The notes under the pieces: generated by a model
What the model was told of the DNA's origin: nothing
What the model saw: the letters and a program-made list of their open reading frames with translations, nothing else
Databases searched by the model: none
Part shown: positions 8,759-16,968 of the stretch, piece after piece
Layout: each line of letters begins with the position of its first letter
Position numbering within the stretch: position 1 is the first letter of the stretch
Origin: Streptomyces violascens
Lineage (GTDB): Bacteria > Actinomycetota > Actinomycetes > Streptomycetales > Streptomycetaceae
Length of the DNA: 64,000 bases
Assembly (NCBI RefSeq): GCF_014649955.1
Contig: NZ_BMUA01000001.1
Coordinates: forward strand, 558,001 to 622,000
Direction: 5' to 3'
Position numbers and translations under genes: made by a program

Positions 8759-9280
8759 TCACAGGCTCAGCAGGCGCTCCGCGAGCCGGCGGTACTCGCG
8801 CAGGGCCAAGCGCAGGTCCTCTGTGGCCGCGCCGCCGGACGCGTCCTGCCAGGACGCCCGCAGGGTGCCACGACGCCGGCCGAGGGTTTCCACGATCTGC
8901 TCGGCCAGCGCGTCGACCGCAGAGGCAGCCTCCTCGACCGCCGAACGGGGCTCGTCGACGAAGCCGCCGACCGCATGCTGGATCCTGAGCTGGAGCTTGT
9001 CCCGCTGCTCCGACGGCAACACGGCGCCGGCTTCCGCGGAAACACGGGGCACGGCCTCCCGTACCGCCTGCTCAGAGCCACGCTGCCGAGAACCGCGCTG
9101 CTCAGACTCGGGCCGATCGGCCACGGACCGAGCAGGCACGGACTGATCGGGCACGGACTGATCGGGCACGGACTGATCAGGCACAGACCGATCGGAGCCG
9201 GACTGACCGGGTCCGGACCGATCGGATCCGGAGTGCTCTGGCACCGACTGCTCGGGGCGGGGCCCCTCGGCCTGGCTCAT
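8759..9280 (-). CDS. Helical protein with pentapeptide-repeat N-terminus
   Basis: 173 aa. Residues about 10-70 are low complexity and built of five-residue units (SVPDQ three times in a row, with SGSDR, SVPAR, SVADR variants). Residues 75-173 form a predicted helical domain with charged heptads (DALAEQIVETLGRRR, EDLRLALREYRRLAERL). Its ATG overlaps the stop of the upstream gene by four bases (ATGA), so the two are translationally coupled, and GGGAG precedes the start. Function is unknown; joint expression with a membrane-anchored partner suggests an envelope-associated complex. Confidence 0.72.
   Translation of the reverse strand: MSQAEGPRPEQSVPEHSGSDRSGPGQSGSDRSVPDQSVPDQSVPDQSVPARSVADRPESEQRGSRQRGSEQAVREAVPRVSAEAGAVLPSEQRDKLQLRIQHAVGGFVDEPRSAVEEAASAVDALAEQIVETLGRRRGTLRASWQDASGGAATEDLRLALREYRRLAERLLSL
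9112..9240. repeat. 15-bp tandem repeat inside a coding region
   Basis: Imperfect 15-bp units around CACGGACTGATCGGG, best preserved at about 9135-9180 and decaying on both sides. The unit length of five codons keeps the frame and encodes the SVPDQ-type repeats of the 8759-9280 protein. Similar five-codon repeats start two other genes in this window. Confidence 0.85.
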
Positions 9281-9912
9281 GACTGGCTCCCTCGGGCGAT
9301 GTCGTGGTGTCGCATGCCACCCCGGGATGCGTGCCGGCCACTGCGGCCCGCCGGGCCTCCGGCTTTTTGCCCGCGGCGTTCCCCGGACAGCACCACGAAG
9401 AACTCATGGGCCTGTACGAGGGTCTCGCGCAGCTCTTCCGTACTGGCGCGCCGCCCGTCGGCGCCCTCGGCCACGCCCCGGATGCGGCGGTAGCCGTCGA
9501 GGTGCTGGGGGTGGTGCACGGAGAGGGCGGCCAGCTGCTCCTCGGACGAGCCGTCCGGGAAGCCGCGCTCCTGCGCGAGGCGGCCGAGCAGCGCCTCGGC
9601 GTCGGCGACCGCGCGCGTCGGCGAGTCGACGAACTCCTCCTGGACTCGCGCCCATTCGGCGGAGTACCGGCCGCGCACCTCGGCCGTCGGAGGCAGAACC
9701 TTCAGGTTGCCGTACCGGCGGACCCGCTCGTCCAGGTCCTTCTCTGCGGCCTTCACATCGCCGTTGTGCTCGGCCACGGTCCGCTCGTACTCGGGCCCGA
9801 AGCGCCGGCGCAGGCCATGGCCGCCCCGGCGTACGACGAACATGCCGAGAACCACCGCCACGACAACGATCACCGCGACCGCTGTCAGGATGATGACGAC
9901 ACCACTGGACAT
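9277..9912 (-). CDS. Membrane-anchored helical protein, first gene of a coupled pair
   Basis: 211 aa. One N-terminal transmembrane helix (GVVIILTAVAVIVVVAVVLGM), then a cytoplasmic basic stretch (VRRGGHGLRRRFG) and a largely helical domain with EYERTVAEHNGDVKAAEKDL and a conserved-looking HHPQHLDGYRRI motif. The start at 9912 has GGGAAGG upstream; the frame upstream to 10077 does not look coding. It overlaps the next gene by ATGA. The family is common in Streptomyces with no assigned function. A scaffold or stress-related membrane role is only a guess. Confidence 0.8.
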   Translation of the reverse strand: MSSGVVIILTAVAVIVVVAVVLGMFVVRRGGHGLRRRFGPEYERTVAEHNGDVKAAEKDLDERVRRYGNLKVLPPTAEVRGRYSAEWARVQEEFVDSPTRAVADAEALLGRLAQERGFPDGSSEEQLAALSVHHPQHLDGYRRIRGVAEGADGRRASTEELRETLVQAHEFFVVLSGERRGQKAGGPAGRSGRHASRGGMRHHDIARGSQS

Positions 9913-10193
9913 GGGCTGCTGCCTTCCCGTCGGTGAACGGCCCCGCACTCCGGGCTGTCCCTGTGCGAGTAGGCGCGACGCGGCCGGATAAACGCGGCCT
10001 GCGGTGTGCGTCCCGCGGTACGGCCGGGCGCCGTGGCACAGGTGGGTCGAGCCGCCACGGGTCTCGGGGCGGAGCACTCACGGGTCCATGCCCTGGGATC
10101 CCAGCATTCACCCGATCGGACCACGCGGCTTTCCCGCAGGCCCCGGCACGGAGAGGCTGGCGGGAGAGTACTCCCTCACCTGTAGGAGGAAAC

Positions 10194-10436
10194 GTGCGTA
10201 TTCGTATCGCACTCACAGCAACCGCCCTGGCCGCCAGCGCCGTGATGGGCACGGCCGGCGCCGCTGCCGCCAACGACCCGCCGCCAGTCTCGCAGACTAC
10301 TGGCGACTCCCCCGGCATCCTGTCCGGCGACAACATCCTGGTTCCCATCCACATCCCGGTCAACGTGTGTGGCAACAGCGTCAACGTCATCGGGCTGCTC
10401 AACCCGGCTTCTGGCAACACCTGCACGAACAACTGA
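10194..10436 (+). CDS. Short chaplin
   Basis: 80 aa secreted hydrophobic surface protein. The signal peptide (MRIRIALTATALAASAVMGT) precedes a single chaplin domain with DSPGILSGDNILVPIHIPV, VNVCGNSVNVIGLLNPASG and the final NTCTNN. The two conserved cysteines are C59 and C77. Short chaplins assemble into amyloid-like fibrils that lower surface tension and coat aerial hyphae. The GTG start at 10194 has an excellent GTAGGAGGAA site. The open frame runs far upstream of the signal peptide, but that part is not a gene. Confidence 0.93.
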   Translation: MRIRIALTATALAASAVMGTAGAAAANDPPPVSQTTGDSPGILSGDNILVPIHIPVNVCGNSVNVIGLLNPASGNTCTNN

Positions 10437-10598
10437 TCTACCGGCCCCGCCCAGCGACTTCGCCCCGGAACCGCACGAGCGGCTTCCGGGGCGAATCGTT
10501 CGCCCGACCCGCGTCAGACGTGCATCCCTGCCCCGCCCGGAGCAGACTCGCCCTCGCGGGGGGACAGCGAAGATCAGAGCGAAAAGGATTGCCACGTC

Positions 10599-10898
10599 AT
10601 GTCGACTGCCACCCACACCGAGCACGCCGAGCACACCCATGAGCACGGCACCGGCTGCGGCCATGTGTCCGTGCCGCATACCGACCATGTCGACTATGTG
10701 CACGACGGACATCTCCACCGGGACCACGACGGCCACACCGACGAGTGCGAGCCGGCCGCACACACCGTGCACGAGAACCACAGTCACCGCCACGATGTGG
10801 GCTGCGGACACGTAGCCGTACCGCACGGCGACCATGTCGACTACATCCACGACGGCCACCGCCATGCCGGCCACGACGGCCACTGGGACGACCACTGA
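10599..10898 (+). CDS. Histidine-rich metal-binding protein with internal duplication
   Basis: 99 aa, roughly a quarter histidine, no signal peptide. Two copies of one module are visible: CGHVSVPHTDHVDYVHDGHL and CGHVAVPHGDHVDYIHDGHR, each followed by HxxHDGH-type tails. This is the profile of a cytoplasmic Zn/Ni/Co buffer or metallochaperone. AAAAGGA precedes the ATG. I looked for a Zur-type box (TGAAAATGATTTTCA-like) upstream and saw none. It follows the chaplin by 162 bp and may have its own promoter. Confidence 0.85.
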   Translation: MSTATHTEHAEHTHEHGTGCGHVSVPHTDHVDYVHDGHLHRDHDGHTDECEPAAHTVHENHSHRHDVGCGHVAVPHGDHVDYIHDGHRHAGHDGHWDDH

Positions 10899-10941
10899 GC
10901 GCCCTGGGCTAGCGCCCTTCTCGCAGGTCACAATCGGTTTG

Positions 10942-10967
10942 CCCTGGCAGCACCCCCGCTGTCAGGG
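10942..10967. terminator. Hairpin between convergent genes
   Basis: Ten-base-pair stem (10942-10951 with 10958-10967, one G-U pair) around a six-base loop, in the 112-bp gap where the His-rich gene and lanC converge. A second weaker stem (GTCTGGG with CCCAGAC) follows. There is no long T run, as is usual in Streptomyces. Confidence 0.6.
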
Positions 10968-11010
10968 TCTGGGCACCTCCCCCAGACTCCCACCGGCCAT
11001 CCGCCGCCCG

Positions 11011-12279
11011 CTACGCGAGGAGCAACGCCGCATCCCAGGCGAGGAGTTGGGGATCCGAAGGGTGCGAGGGACGCGACGGGCCACCCTTCGTCGACCGGCT
11101 GCCCTCCACATACGTATGGAGTGCAAGCGCCGCCCCCGCCTCCCCTTCAAGAAAACCGAGGCCGTCCACCTCTCTCATCCCTTCGGCCAACTGCCGGGCC
11201 AGCGAGGGCAGTTGAGCGGACAGCGTCGCGTCGTCCATCTCGTACGCCATCCGCGCCGCGATCTGCAGCAGCCCGCCGGTGCCGTGGCACAGGCCCGGGC
11301 CCTCCAGTGCCCGCGTGTCGACGGGCCGCGCCAGCACCGCGCGTATCGAACGCCCGGCCAGCTCCTGCCACCCCTTCTCCTCCAGCGCGCGTCCCGCCAG
11401 GAACAGGGCGCGGGCCACCCCCGGGGTTCCGTAGCACCAGGCGGCCCGGGTCGGCGGGTTCGGGGGCCTCTCGCCGCTGAGTTCGTCCTCGGCACGTACG
11501 GTCAGCGGCCAGTACGGTCCGCACCCGTCCTCGTGTACCCGCCCCGCCAGCCACCCGGCGAGGCGGCCGATCGCCTCCGCGTGGCCCCGCACGCGCACAC
11601 CCTGCTCATGCGCGAGGGCAAGGACGGCGAGCGGGCCCGGGATCCCGTGCGCCAGGCCCAGGTTGAGATGGCCGCGCAGGAAATCCGGGTTCGGCCCCTG
11701 GGCCCCGGGGCCGTCCGCCGTCCACCAGCCGGGCAGGGTTCCGTACCGGGTCACGGCGGGTTCGGCGAGCTCGACCAGGGCCTCCAGGCACTCGCGCAGC
11801 GCGGGGCCGTGCGGGTCGAGGGCAAGGAGCAGCCGCGCCAGGCCCGATGCGCCGGACACGGCGTCGTACAGGTGTGACGGCGTGCCGGTGCCCGCGGCCC
11901 GTCCCGCACGCAGGGCGCGCGCCCGCTCCATCGCCGCTTCGGCTACACGCGGGGTGACGGTGTCGAGGAGCGAGCGGTACGCGTCGGGGCCGGTCGCGGC
12001 GACGCGGGCAGCGAAGGCGACGGCCGCCGTCCCGCCGAACAGCCCGGAGGCGCGCAGTCCGCCCGCCGGCCGGATCGCGGCGGCGAGGTGGGCGTGGGCG
12101 ACCGAGCGGGCCTCGGCGTCGCCGTCCGCCGCCAGCGTGGTGAAGAGCAGGGCGATGCCCGGGTGCCCGACCGCGAGCGAGTCGACCCGGGCCGCCTTGA
12201 GCACCTCCGGCGCACGGAGCCGGGCGGCCAGGGAGTCGAGGACCTCGCGGGCGCGCTCCTTGGAGAGACCTTCTCTCAC
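11011..12279 (-). CDS. lanC: Lanthionine synthetase C-like cyclase (LanC)
   Basis: 422 aa. Zinc-dependent cyclase that adds Cys thiols to dehydroalanine/dehydrobutyrine to close (methyl)lanthionine rings. The alpha/alpha-barrel motifs are present: GLAHG (about 208-212), WCYGTPG with zinc ligand C282, and LCHGTGG with ligands C331 and H332. Its start overlaps the stop of lanB by ATGA (12276-12279), so dehydratase and cyclase are coupled and form a class I lanthipeptide pair. Length is normal. The C-terminal tail is Ser/Pro-rich. Confidence 0.95.
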   Translation of the reverse strand: MREGLSKERAREVLDSLAARLRAPEVLKAARVDSLAVGHPGIALLFTTLAADGDAEARSVAHAHLAAAIRPAGGLRASGLFGGTAAVAFAARVAATGPDAYRSLLDTVTPRVAEAAMERARALRAGRAAGTGTPSHLYDAVSGASGLARLLLALDPHGPALRECLEALVELAEPAVTRYGTLPGWWTADGPGAQGPNPDFLRGHLNLGLAHGIPGPLAVLALAHEQGVRVRGHAEAIGRLAGWLAGRVHEDGCGPYWPLTVRAEDELSGERPPNPPTRAAWCYGTPGVARALFLAGRALEEKGWQELAGRSIRAVLARPVDTRALEGPGLCHGTGGLLQIAARMAYEMDDATLSAQLPSLARQLAEGMREVDGLGFLEGEAGAALALHTYVEGSRSTKGGPSRPSHPSDPQLLAWDAALLLA

Positions 12280-15200
12280 CTGGACTCCTGGGCTCGGGCT
12301 CGGGCGCTGTGCGCTTCGAAGGCGCCCCTGGCCAGGGCGTGGGCGCGGCGTTCCGCTTCGGGGTCGATGCCGATGAGCCGGTTGTGGCTCATGTGGATCA
12401 GGCTGGCGGTGACGGAGGCGGGCGGGCGTCGTTCCGGGTCACGCGCGTACAACTCGGCGAGGAGGCGACCGTACTCGGCGAGGCGCGCGGCGCGCTCCTT
12501 CCACGCCTGCCGCAGGGCGGGGTCGGCCGCGTCCAGTGCGGGGCCGTCCGGGCCGATCGCGCGCAGGACAAGGGCGCGGTGGTCGCGGAAGGCGCGGTGG
12601 TCGCGTTCGGACTTGGCGAAGGCGGCCGGGAACCAGACGCCGGGCGGAGGTCCGCCGACGCCGTCGAGGACGTGCCGTGCCAGGTCGGCCGCGTTGACGG
12701 CGGCGAGCAGGTCGCGTTCGGGGCCGCTGCGCCCGCGCAGCGCTCCGATGCCGGCGAGCGCCGCGTGGCTGTCCGCCTCGAAGACGCGCTCGGCGGCGGC
12801 CATCGCCTCGGGGCCGCCGTACCGCTCCAGTTCCGGGTCGTACGTCTCCAGGCGCAGCCCGGCCGCGAGGTTCGCCCGGCACAGGTCGGCCGCCCAGTCG
12901 CGGACGAGCGGCAGCAGCGCCGCGACCGGCCCGGGTTCGTGGCCGTGGAAGCGGATCCTGAGGTGGGGCGCGGGGTCGCGGTAGCGGATGAAGAACCAGC
13001 GGTCCACATAGCCGGGGAGTACGGCGAGCAGCTGGGGCAGATGCTCTTCAAGGAGGGTGTCGTGGCGGATCTCTGCCGCGTCCAGGCGGGCGTAGAGCCA
13101 GTTGCCGCCGGGCAAAACGGCCCGCCCCTCCGGCCGGTGAAGGGGCTTCGGCAGCGGAACGGGGCGTCGGCTGTCCTGCTGTCGGGCGGCATGCAGGGCG
13201 ACGACGAGTTCGGCGGTGCGGGACCCGTCGGGCCCGCGCAGTCGGCCGTCCGCTCCGGCGGCCGGCTCCTCCTGGAGGATCGCGTGCTCGGCGCTGCGCG
13301 CATGCGCGTACAACAGCCTTTGATGCCAGGGGAGTTCGAGGTCGAGGCTGATGCGCTGGTCCCCGGTGACGAGCCGGACCCGGTCCGGCACACTCCATCG
13401 CCGCCGCCAGCTCGCCAGCCCGGCGCACCACTGGTCGAAGTCGTCCGTCGGTACACCCAGCCGCCACGTCGCGGGCGCCAGGACCGTGCGCCCGCACCGC
13501 ACCCGGGGCAGCGCGGGCAGTGCGTTGGCCGCGCCCCAGTCCCAGGGCTGCCAGGGCCGGTGCCCGGTCAGCGACACCTCGTGGAGGAAGCGGGCGGCGT
13601 TCGGCGCGCCGGTGCGCTGGTTGAGCACGTGATGGGCCCTGACCTCGACCGGCCGGCCGAGACGGCGGGAGTGCACGGTCAGCCGTTCCAGGTCGGCGGT
13701 GACCAACAGGTCGTCCAGCGGCAGGACTTCAGGGCCGTCCGCGTCCGGGAACGCACTGACGACGACGCGGTGGTCGAGCCAGCGCGGGGTGCGCGTGATG
13801 TTGGCGTACCGGGGCCGCGCCGGGCTGAACTCCAGATGCACCGGTACGGGTCCGCCGCCCCCGCTCCCGGCCACCTCCGACATGAGCCCGGCCCCGCCGA
13901 GCAGCCCGGCGAACCGGCCGAACGTCGCTCCGGCCACATCGCTGCCCACGACCGGGGACAGCACCACCCTCAACTCATCCCCCTGGCCCACGAGTTCGCC
14001 GTACAGCTCGAACGAGCCGGGAACACGGTGGGCCGCACCAGCGCCGTCCGCATCCGGCGACGGGCCCGGTCCGGCGAGCCGGTCGAGCAGCGCATCGTCC
14101 AGCACCACTTCGGGCATCGGCCGCCCGGGCTCGCGGTCGGCGAGGGCCCCGGCCGCCAGCTCGGCGAGCAGCCTGCCGCGCCCCGCGTCGTCCTGCGCGG
14201 ACCCGTCCCAGGGGGCGAGGGCCGCGCCACCCCTCGGGTACTCGTACCCCTCGGGCGGCCCCAACCCCGTTTCCACATCGAGCAGTTCGGCGACAGGCAC
14301 CGCGCGTTCGGTGCCGTAGCGCTCCACGAAAGCCCGGTGGTAGGCGCGCAGATGCGCGGGCGCGGTACGCGGCGGCGAGAGGCGCCACAGCACGGTCGCC
14401 GCCCGCTCGAACTCCTCGCGCACCTCCGGCGGCAGCACCACGTCCGCATCCAGCACGAGATCCACCTGGAGGACGTGGTCGGCGGGGCACACGCCGGTCA
14501 TGCGCTCCCGCACCGAGCGCAGAGCCTTCAGCCTCTCTCCGCCCGCATCCCGTTCCTCACGCTCCCGCAAGTCACCTCGTACGGAGTCGAGTTCGGCCCG
14601 CAGCGGCAGGTCATCCGGCAGGCGTGCGGTGACGTGGCCGAGCGGATCACCGGCGTCCGGGGGCGGCATCAGGTCGGTGTACAGGAAGCCCCGCAGCACG
14701 AGGGTGTGGACGAGTTGGGTCACGGCCTCGGCCGGTGCGGCCGGGAAGGCGGCACGCACCCGACGGATCAGCTCGGGGAAGGGGACGGGCTCCGCCGACT
14801 GCTTCAACGCCTCTGCCACTGCCGGTGTATGACGCAGGCTCACCTCCCGCCTGACGTCGCCCGAGCTCGTGGGAACGTACGGCAGTGTCACGCGCGAGCC
14901 GCGGACGACGTGCTGCTGGTCGGCGACGAGAACCAGGCCGGGCAGGACGGCGGGGTCCTGGTGCAGGTGGTCCACGACCGAGGCGAGCCAGCCGAGGTCG
15001 GGGCGAACGGCGATGCGGTGCCGGTCGCCCCAGCGGGCCGAGGCGCTGTCGCCGAACCGGGCGAGCGCGACCCCGGCGAGCAGCCCGAAGGGGGTCGGCC
15101 GGGTCGTCATGCGCAGCCGGTAGCGGCCGACGGCGGTGGCCGCACGGCGCAGCGCGTCTCCTGTCGGCGGCGTGTCCCGGGCCAGGACCTGGGCCAGCGA

Positions 15201-15395
15201 GGGGCTGGACACCTCGATCGCCTCCCGGAACAGCGGGTCGGCCGCCGCCTCGGCGACATAGGCCGCGAGATCGGCCTCCGCCGGGCCCGCCGGGGTGTCG
15301 GGATGCTCGGGTACGGGCCGGGCGGGGGCCCGCAGAAGTACCGGTTCAGCGGCCGTGAACAGCCTTTCCTGTCGTGCCGCATGCTGTCCGCCCAC
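12276..15395 (-). CDS. lanB: Class I lanthipeptide dehydratase (LanB)
   Basis: 1039 aa full-length LanB. In this family the N-terminal region uses glutamyl-tRNA to activate Ser/Thr of the precursor and the C-terminal SpaB-C region eliminates glutamate to give dehydro residues. The N-terminal RMTTRPTPFGLLAG motif and the C-terminal WLYARL, DRWFFIRYRDPAPHLRIRF stretch (from about residue 745) show both domains in one chain, so this is not a split thiopeptide type or a peptide aminoacyl-tRNA ligase. GTG start with GAAGGGG upstream. Coupled to lanC and divergent from the precursor gene at 15600. Confidence 0.95.
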   Translation of the reverse strand: MGGQHAARQERLFTAAEPVLLRAPARPVPEHPDTPAGPAEADLAAYVAEAAADPLFREAIEVSSPSLAQVLARDTPPTGDALRRAATAVGRYRLRMTTRPTPFGLLAGVALARFGDSASARWGDRHRIAVRPDLGWLASVVDHLHQDPAVLPGLVLVADQQHVVRGSRVTLPYVPTSSGDVRREVSLRHTPAVAEALKQSAEPVPFPELIRRVRAAFPAAPAEAVTQLVHTLVLRGFLYTDLMPPPDAGDPLGHVTARLPDDLPLRAELDSVRGDLREREERDAGGERLKALRSVRERMTGVCPADHVLQVDLVLDADVVLPPEVREEFERAATVLWRLSPPRTAPAHLRAYHRAFVERYGTERAVPVAELLDVETGLGPPEGYEYPRGGAALAPWDGSAQDDAGRGRLLAELAAGALADREPGRPMPEVVLDDALLDRLAGPGPSPDADGAGAAHRVPGSFELYGELVGQGDELRVVLSPVVGSDVAGATFGRFAGLLGGAGLMSEVAGSGGGGPVPVHLEFSPARPRYANITRTPRWLDHRVVVSAFPDADGPEVLPLDDLLVTADLERLTVHSRRLGRPVEVRAHHVLNQRTGAPNAARFLHEVSLTGHRPWQPWDWGAANALPALPRVRCGRTVLAPATWRLGVPTDDFDQWCAGLASWRRRWSVPDRVRLVTGDQRISLDLELPWHQRLLYAHARSAEHAILQEEPAAGADGRLRGPDGSRTAELVVALHAARQQDSRRPVPLPKPLHRPEGRAVLPGGNWLYARLDAAEIRHDTLLEEHLPQLLAVLPGYVDRWFFIRYRDPAPHLRIRFHGHEPGPVAALLPLVRDWAADLCRANLAAGLRLETYDPELERYGGPEAMAAAERVFEADSHAALAGIGALRGRSGPERDLLAAVNAADLARHVLDGVGGPPPGVWFPAAFAKSERDHRAFRDHRALVLRAIGPDGPALDAADPALRQAWKERAARLAEYGRLLAELYARDPERRPPASVTASLIHMSHNRLIGIDPEAERRAHALARGAFEAHSARARAQESR

Positions 15396-15599
15396 AGTTC
15401 CCCTTCGCCGTACGAATGCCGTAATCCGCCCCTGTCTAGCGGAGGTTCGGGGAATTGTGACCAGGTCGCGCAGGCAACGTGCCCGATGATGCAGAACCCC
15501 TTTCCCTTTTGTTCACAGTCATTGACGCGGCCAGTCGTCCCCGGCCTACCGTCCATTCGTTCGCTGCGAGATCCGCAGCCGGAACGAGAGGAGTTCCTC
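15396..15599. promoter_or_regulatory. Divergent promoter region lanB / lanthipeptide precursor
   Basis: 204 bp between the minus-strand lanBC operon and the plus-strand precursor gene. A plausible precursor promoter is TTGACG at 15522-15527 with TACCGT at 15547-15552; the 19-bp spacing is longer than usual, so this is tentative. The precursor RBS is GAGAGGAG just before the ATG. No regulator gene lies in the cluster core. Confidence 0.45.
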
Positions 15600-15731
15600 A
15601 TGACCAACGAGACGACTCAGGACCTGTTCGACCTCGACGTGCGCGAGGTGCTGGCCGAGGGCGAGGCCCAGAACAGCGCGGGTATCAGCATCTCCTGCGA
15701 GGGGTCCTGCCACCGCCCTTACTGCATCTGA
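15600..15731 (+). CDS. lanA: FxLD-type class I lanthipeptide precursor peptide
   Basis: 43 aa. The leader carries FDLDVREV, fitting the F-x-L-D/N-type recognition box of class I lanthipeptide leaders, followed by an acidic LAEGEA stretch. The C-terminal part has four Ser (26, 30, 32, 36) and three Cys (33, 37, 42), ending SCEGSCHRPYCI, enough for up to three lanthionine rings. There is no Thr in this region. The ATG follows GAGAGGAG at normal spacing. It is divergent from lanB, and a strong hairpin follows the stop. It belongs with the small actinobacterial FxLD lanthipeptides, but the core is short and unfamiliar to me. Confidence 0.88.
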   Translation: MTNETTQDLFDLDVREVLAEGEAQNSAGISISCEGSCHRPYCI

Positions 15732-15786
15732 TTTCTGACACTGCATTTATTTCTGACACCGCGTCTCTTACTGACAGTGTGTCAGT
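15732..15786. repeat. Short repeats after the precursor stop
   Basis: TTTCTGACAC occurs at 15732-15741 and 15750-15759 (18-bp period), and a seven-base inverted pair ACTGACA/TGTCAGT sits at 15770-15786. They fall between the precursor stop and its terminator and are AT-richer than the surroundings. A role in mRNA 3' end stability is possible. Confidence 0.55.
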
Positions 15787-15787
15787 G

Positions 15788-15823
15788 GCGGCTGCGGAGA
15801 ACTACAGGGTTCTCCGCAGCCGC
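15788..15823. terminator. Strong bidirectional terminator hairpin
   Basis: Perfect 15-bp stem (15788-15802 with 15809-15823) around a six-base loop, placed 56 bp after the lanthipeptide precursor and 18 bp beyond the stop of the convergent JmjC gene. It can end transcripts from both sides. Confidence 0.88.
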
Positions 15824-15841
15824 GGCGTTCCCGGACCCCGG

Positions 15842-16741
15842 TCAATTCGCCGACGGCCAGTCGACCGGTGCGGCGCGCGGCGCCGAGGGCAGCGGTCCCC
15901 GCGCCCGCGCGAGCAGTTCCTCGGGGGTGACGGCGTCCAGCCTCTTTCGTGCCGTCTCCATCAACTCACTCACGGAGTCCATGAGTTGTAGTTCCGTCAG
16001 AGGTCGGAGCGCGAGGCCCTCGCCCGGCTCGGTCAAGAGATCGGCGAGCGTCTGGCGCAGGCGGTTCGTGGTCGCTTCGCGGATGGTGAGGGCGAGGTGG
16101 ACGGAGAGGCCTTCGTTGCCGGTCGCGGTGTGCGGGGCGCCGCGCGGCACGTACAGGACGTCGCCCGCGCCGATGACGGTACGCAGGGTGGGCTCGTCCG
16201 GGTGCGGCACCGGGCCCGGGTGCCAGTGGCCGTCGGCCGGGGCGTCGTACACCGTCCACTCCTTGCGGCCCGCGAGCTGGACGACGAGTACATCGGCGTC
16301 GTCCCGGTGCACGTCGAGGCCGCGACGGCCCGCCATGGTGGCGAAGCAGAACGCCTCCGTGGTGCGGCCCAGATCCTGTGAGAGCAGGGCGGTCAGGGCG
16401 CCCACCGATGCGTTCCACTGGTCGAGTTGGGGCAGCAGCAGAGTCGCCCCCTCGGCGAGCAGGCGCATGATCCGTTCCGGGTCGGCGAAGCCCTCCTCGG
16501 CCCGGCCGGCGACGACCCTGGCGGTGCTGAACTCCGAGGCCGGTACCACCTCGCCCTCCCGCACCATCTCGACGTACGGCGTGCGCATCAGGCCGCCGCT
16601 CAGCGCCTGGGTCAACTCCCGTGTCCGGGGTGCCTCTTGGGGCAGACTCGGCGGCGTGAACACATGTGGGCGGCCGCGGCGGCACCGGTCGAAGAACAGC
16701 TCGGGCTCCCCCACCAACCGGTCAAGCACTCCCCAGCTCAT
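15842..16741 (-). CDS. JmjC/cupin Fe(II)-2-oxoglutarate oxygenase-like protein
   Basis: 299 aa, cupin-fold oxygenase of the JmjC (ribosomal-oxygenase-like) type. The metal triad is visible as HRDDADV (H145, D147) and PHTATG (H204), with GRKEWTVYD between them and GAGDVLYVPRG before the last His. Family members hydroxylate protein side chains. Position beside the precursor suggests a tailoring step on the lanthipeptide. The precursor's C-terminal part has no Asp, but Asn25, His38 and Arg39 are conceivable targets. The start at 16741 has GGGGAGAG upstream; the longer frame does not look coding. Involvement in the cluster is inferred from position only. Confidence 0.85.
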   Translation of the reverse strand: MSWGVLDRLVGEPELFFDRCRRGRPHVFTPPSLPQEAPRTRELTQALSGGLMRTPYVEMVREGEVVPASEFSTARVVAGRAEEGFADPERIMRLLAEGATLLLPQLDQWNASVGALTALLSQDLGRTTEAFCFATMAGRRGLDVHRDDADVLVVQLAGRKEWTVYDAPADGHWHPGPVPHPDEPTLRTVIGAGDVLYVPRGAPHTATGNEGLSVHLALTIREATTNRLRQTLADLLTEPGEGLALRPLTELQLMDSVSELMETARKRLDAVTPEELLARARGPLPSAPRAAPVDWPSAN

Positions 16742-16909
16742 GGTCTCTCCCCAGGTACGCGGGCGGTCCGGTGCGCCGCCCGGAGCCGAACCTACGGGAC
16801 GTCCCCGGGAGTGCGTCCCTGGACGGCCGGGCACCGTGAGTGCCGACGAAGCTGCCCGGGAGATCATTGACCCGCCGGCGGGCCCGGTCGGCCCCGGCCC
16901 GTCCACCTG

Positions 16910-16968
16910 TTGATCTCAAGCTCGTGAATCATTGACCTCAAGTTCGGTAGAGGTCGTACGTTCCTCGC
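16910..16968 (+). promoter_or_regulatory. MerR-type promoter with 19-bp spacer, probably leaderless
   Basis: TTGACC (16932-16937) and TACGTT (16957-16962) are separated by 19 bp, the long spacer typical of MerR-activated promoters. A dyad GACCTC-N10-GAGGTC (16934-16955) lies between and over them, where MerR proteins bind and untwist DNA. A direct copy of the left half, TTGATCTCAAGCTCG, begins 22 bp upstream at 16910. The predicted transcript would start at about 16969, on the ATG itself. Confidence 0.6.

Noticed and set aside
9933..10193. Long in-frame extension upstream of the chaplin
   Set aside because: The chaplin signal peptide begins at the GTG at 10194 with a strong RBS; the upstream residues are Arg/Gly/Pro-rich and overlap another gene's promoter region.
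10500..10598. Zur operator before the His-rich gene
   Set aside because: No TGAAAATGATTTTCA-like inverted repeat is present.
12276..15395. LanB as a peptide aminoacyl-tRNA ligase (PEARL)
   Set aside because: PEARLs lack the elimination domain and usually a cyclase partner; this protein has the SpaB-C part and is coupled to lanC.
12309..15599. Very long open frame antisense to lanB
   Set aside because: It lies opposite a well-supported dehydratase and has shadow composition (Gly/Arg/Val/Glu-rich). Only its last 43 codons, the lanthipeptide precursor, are a gene.
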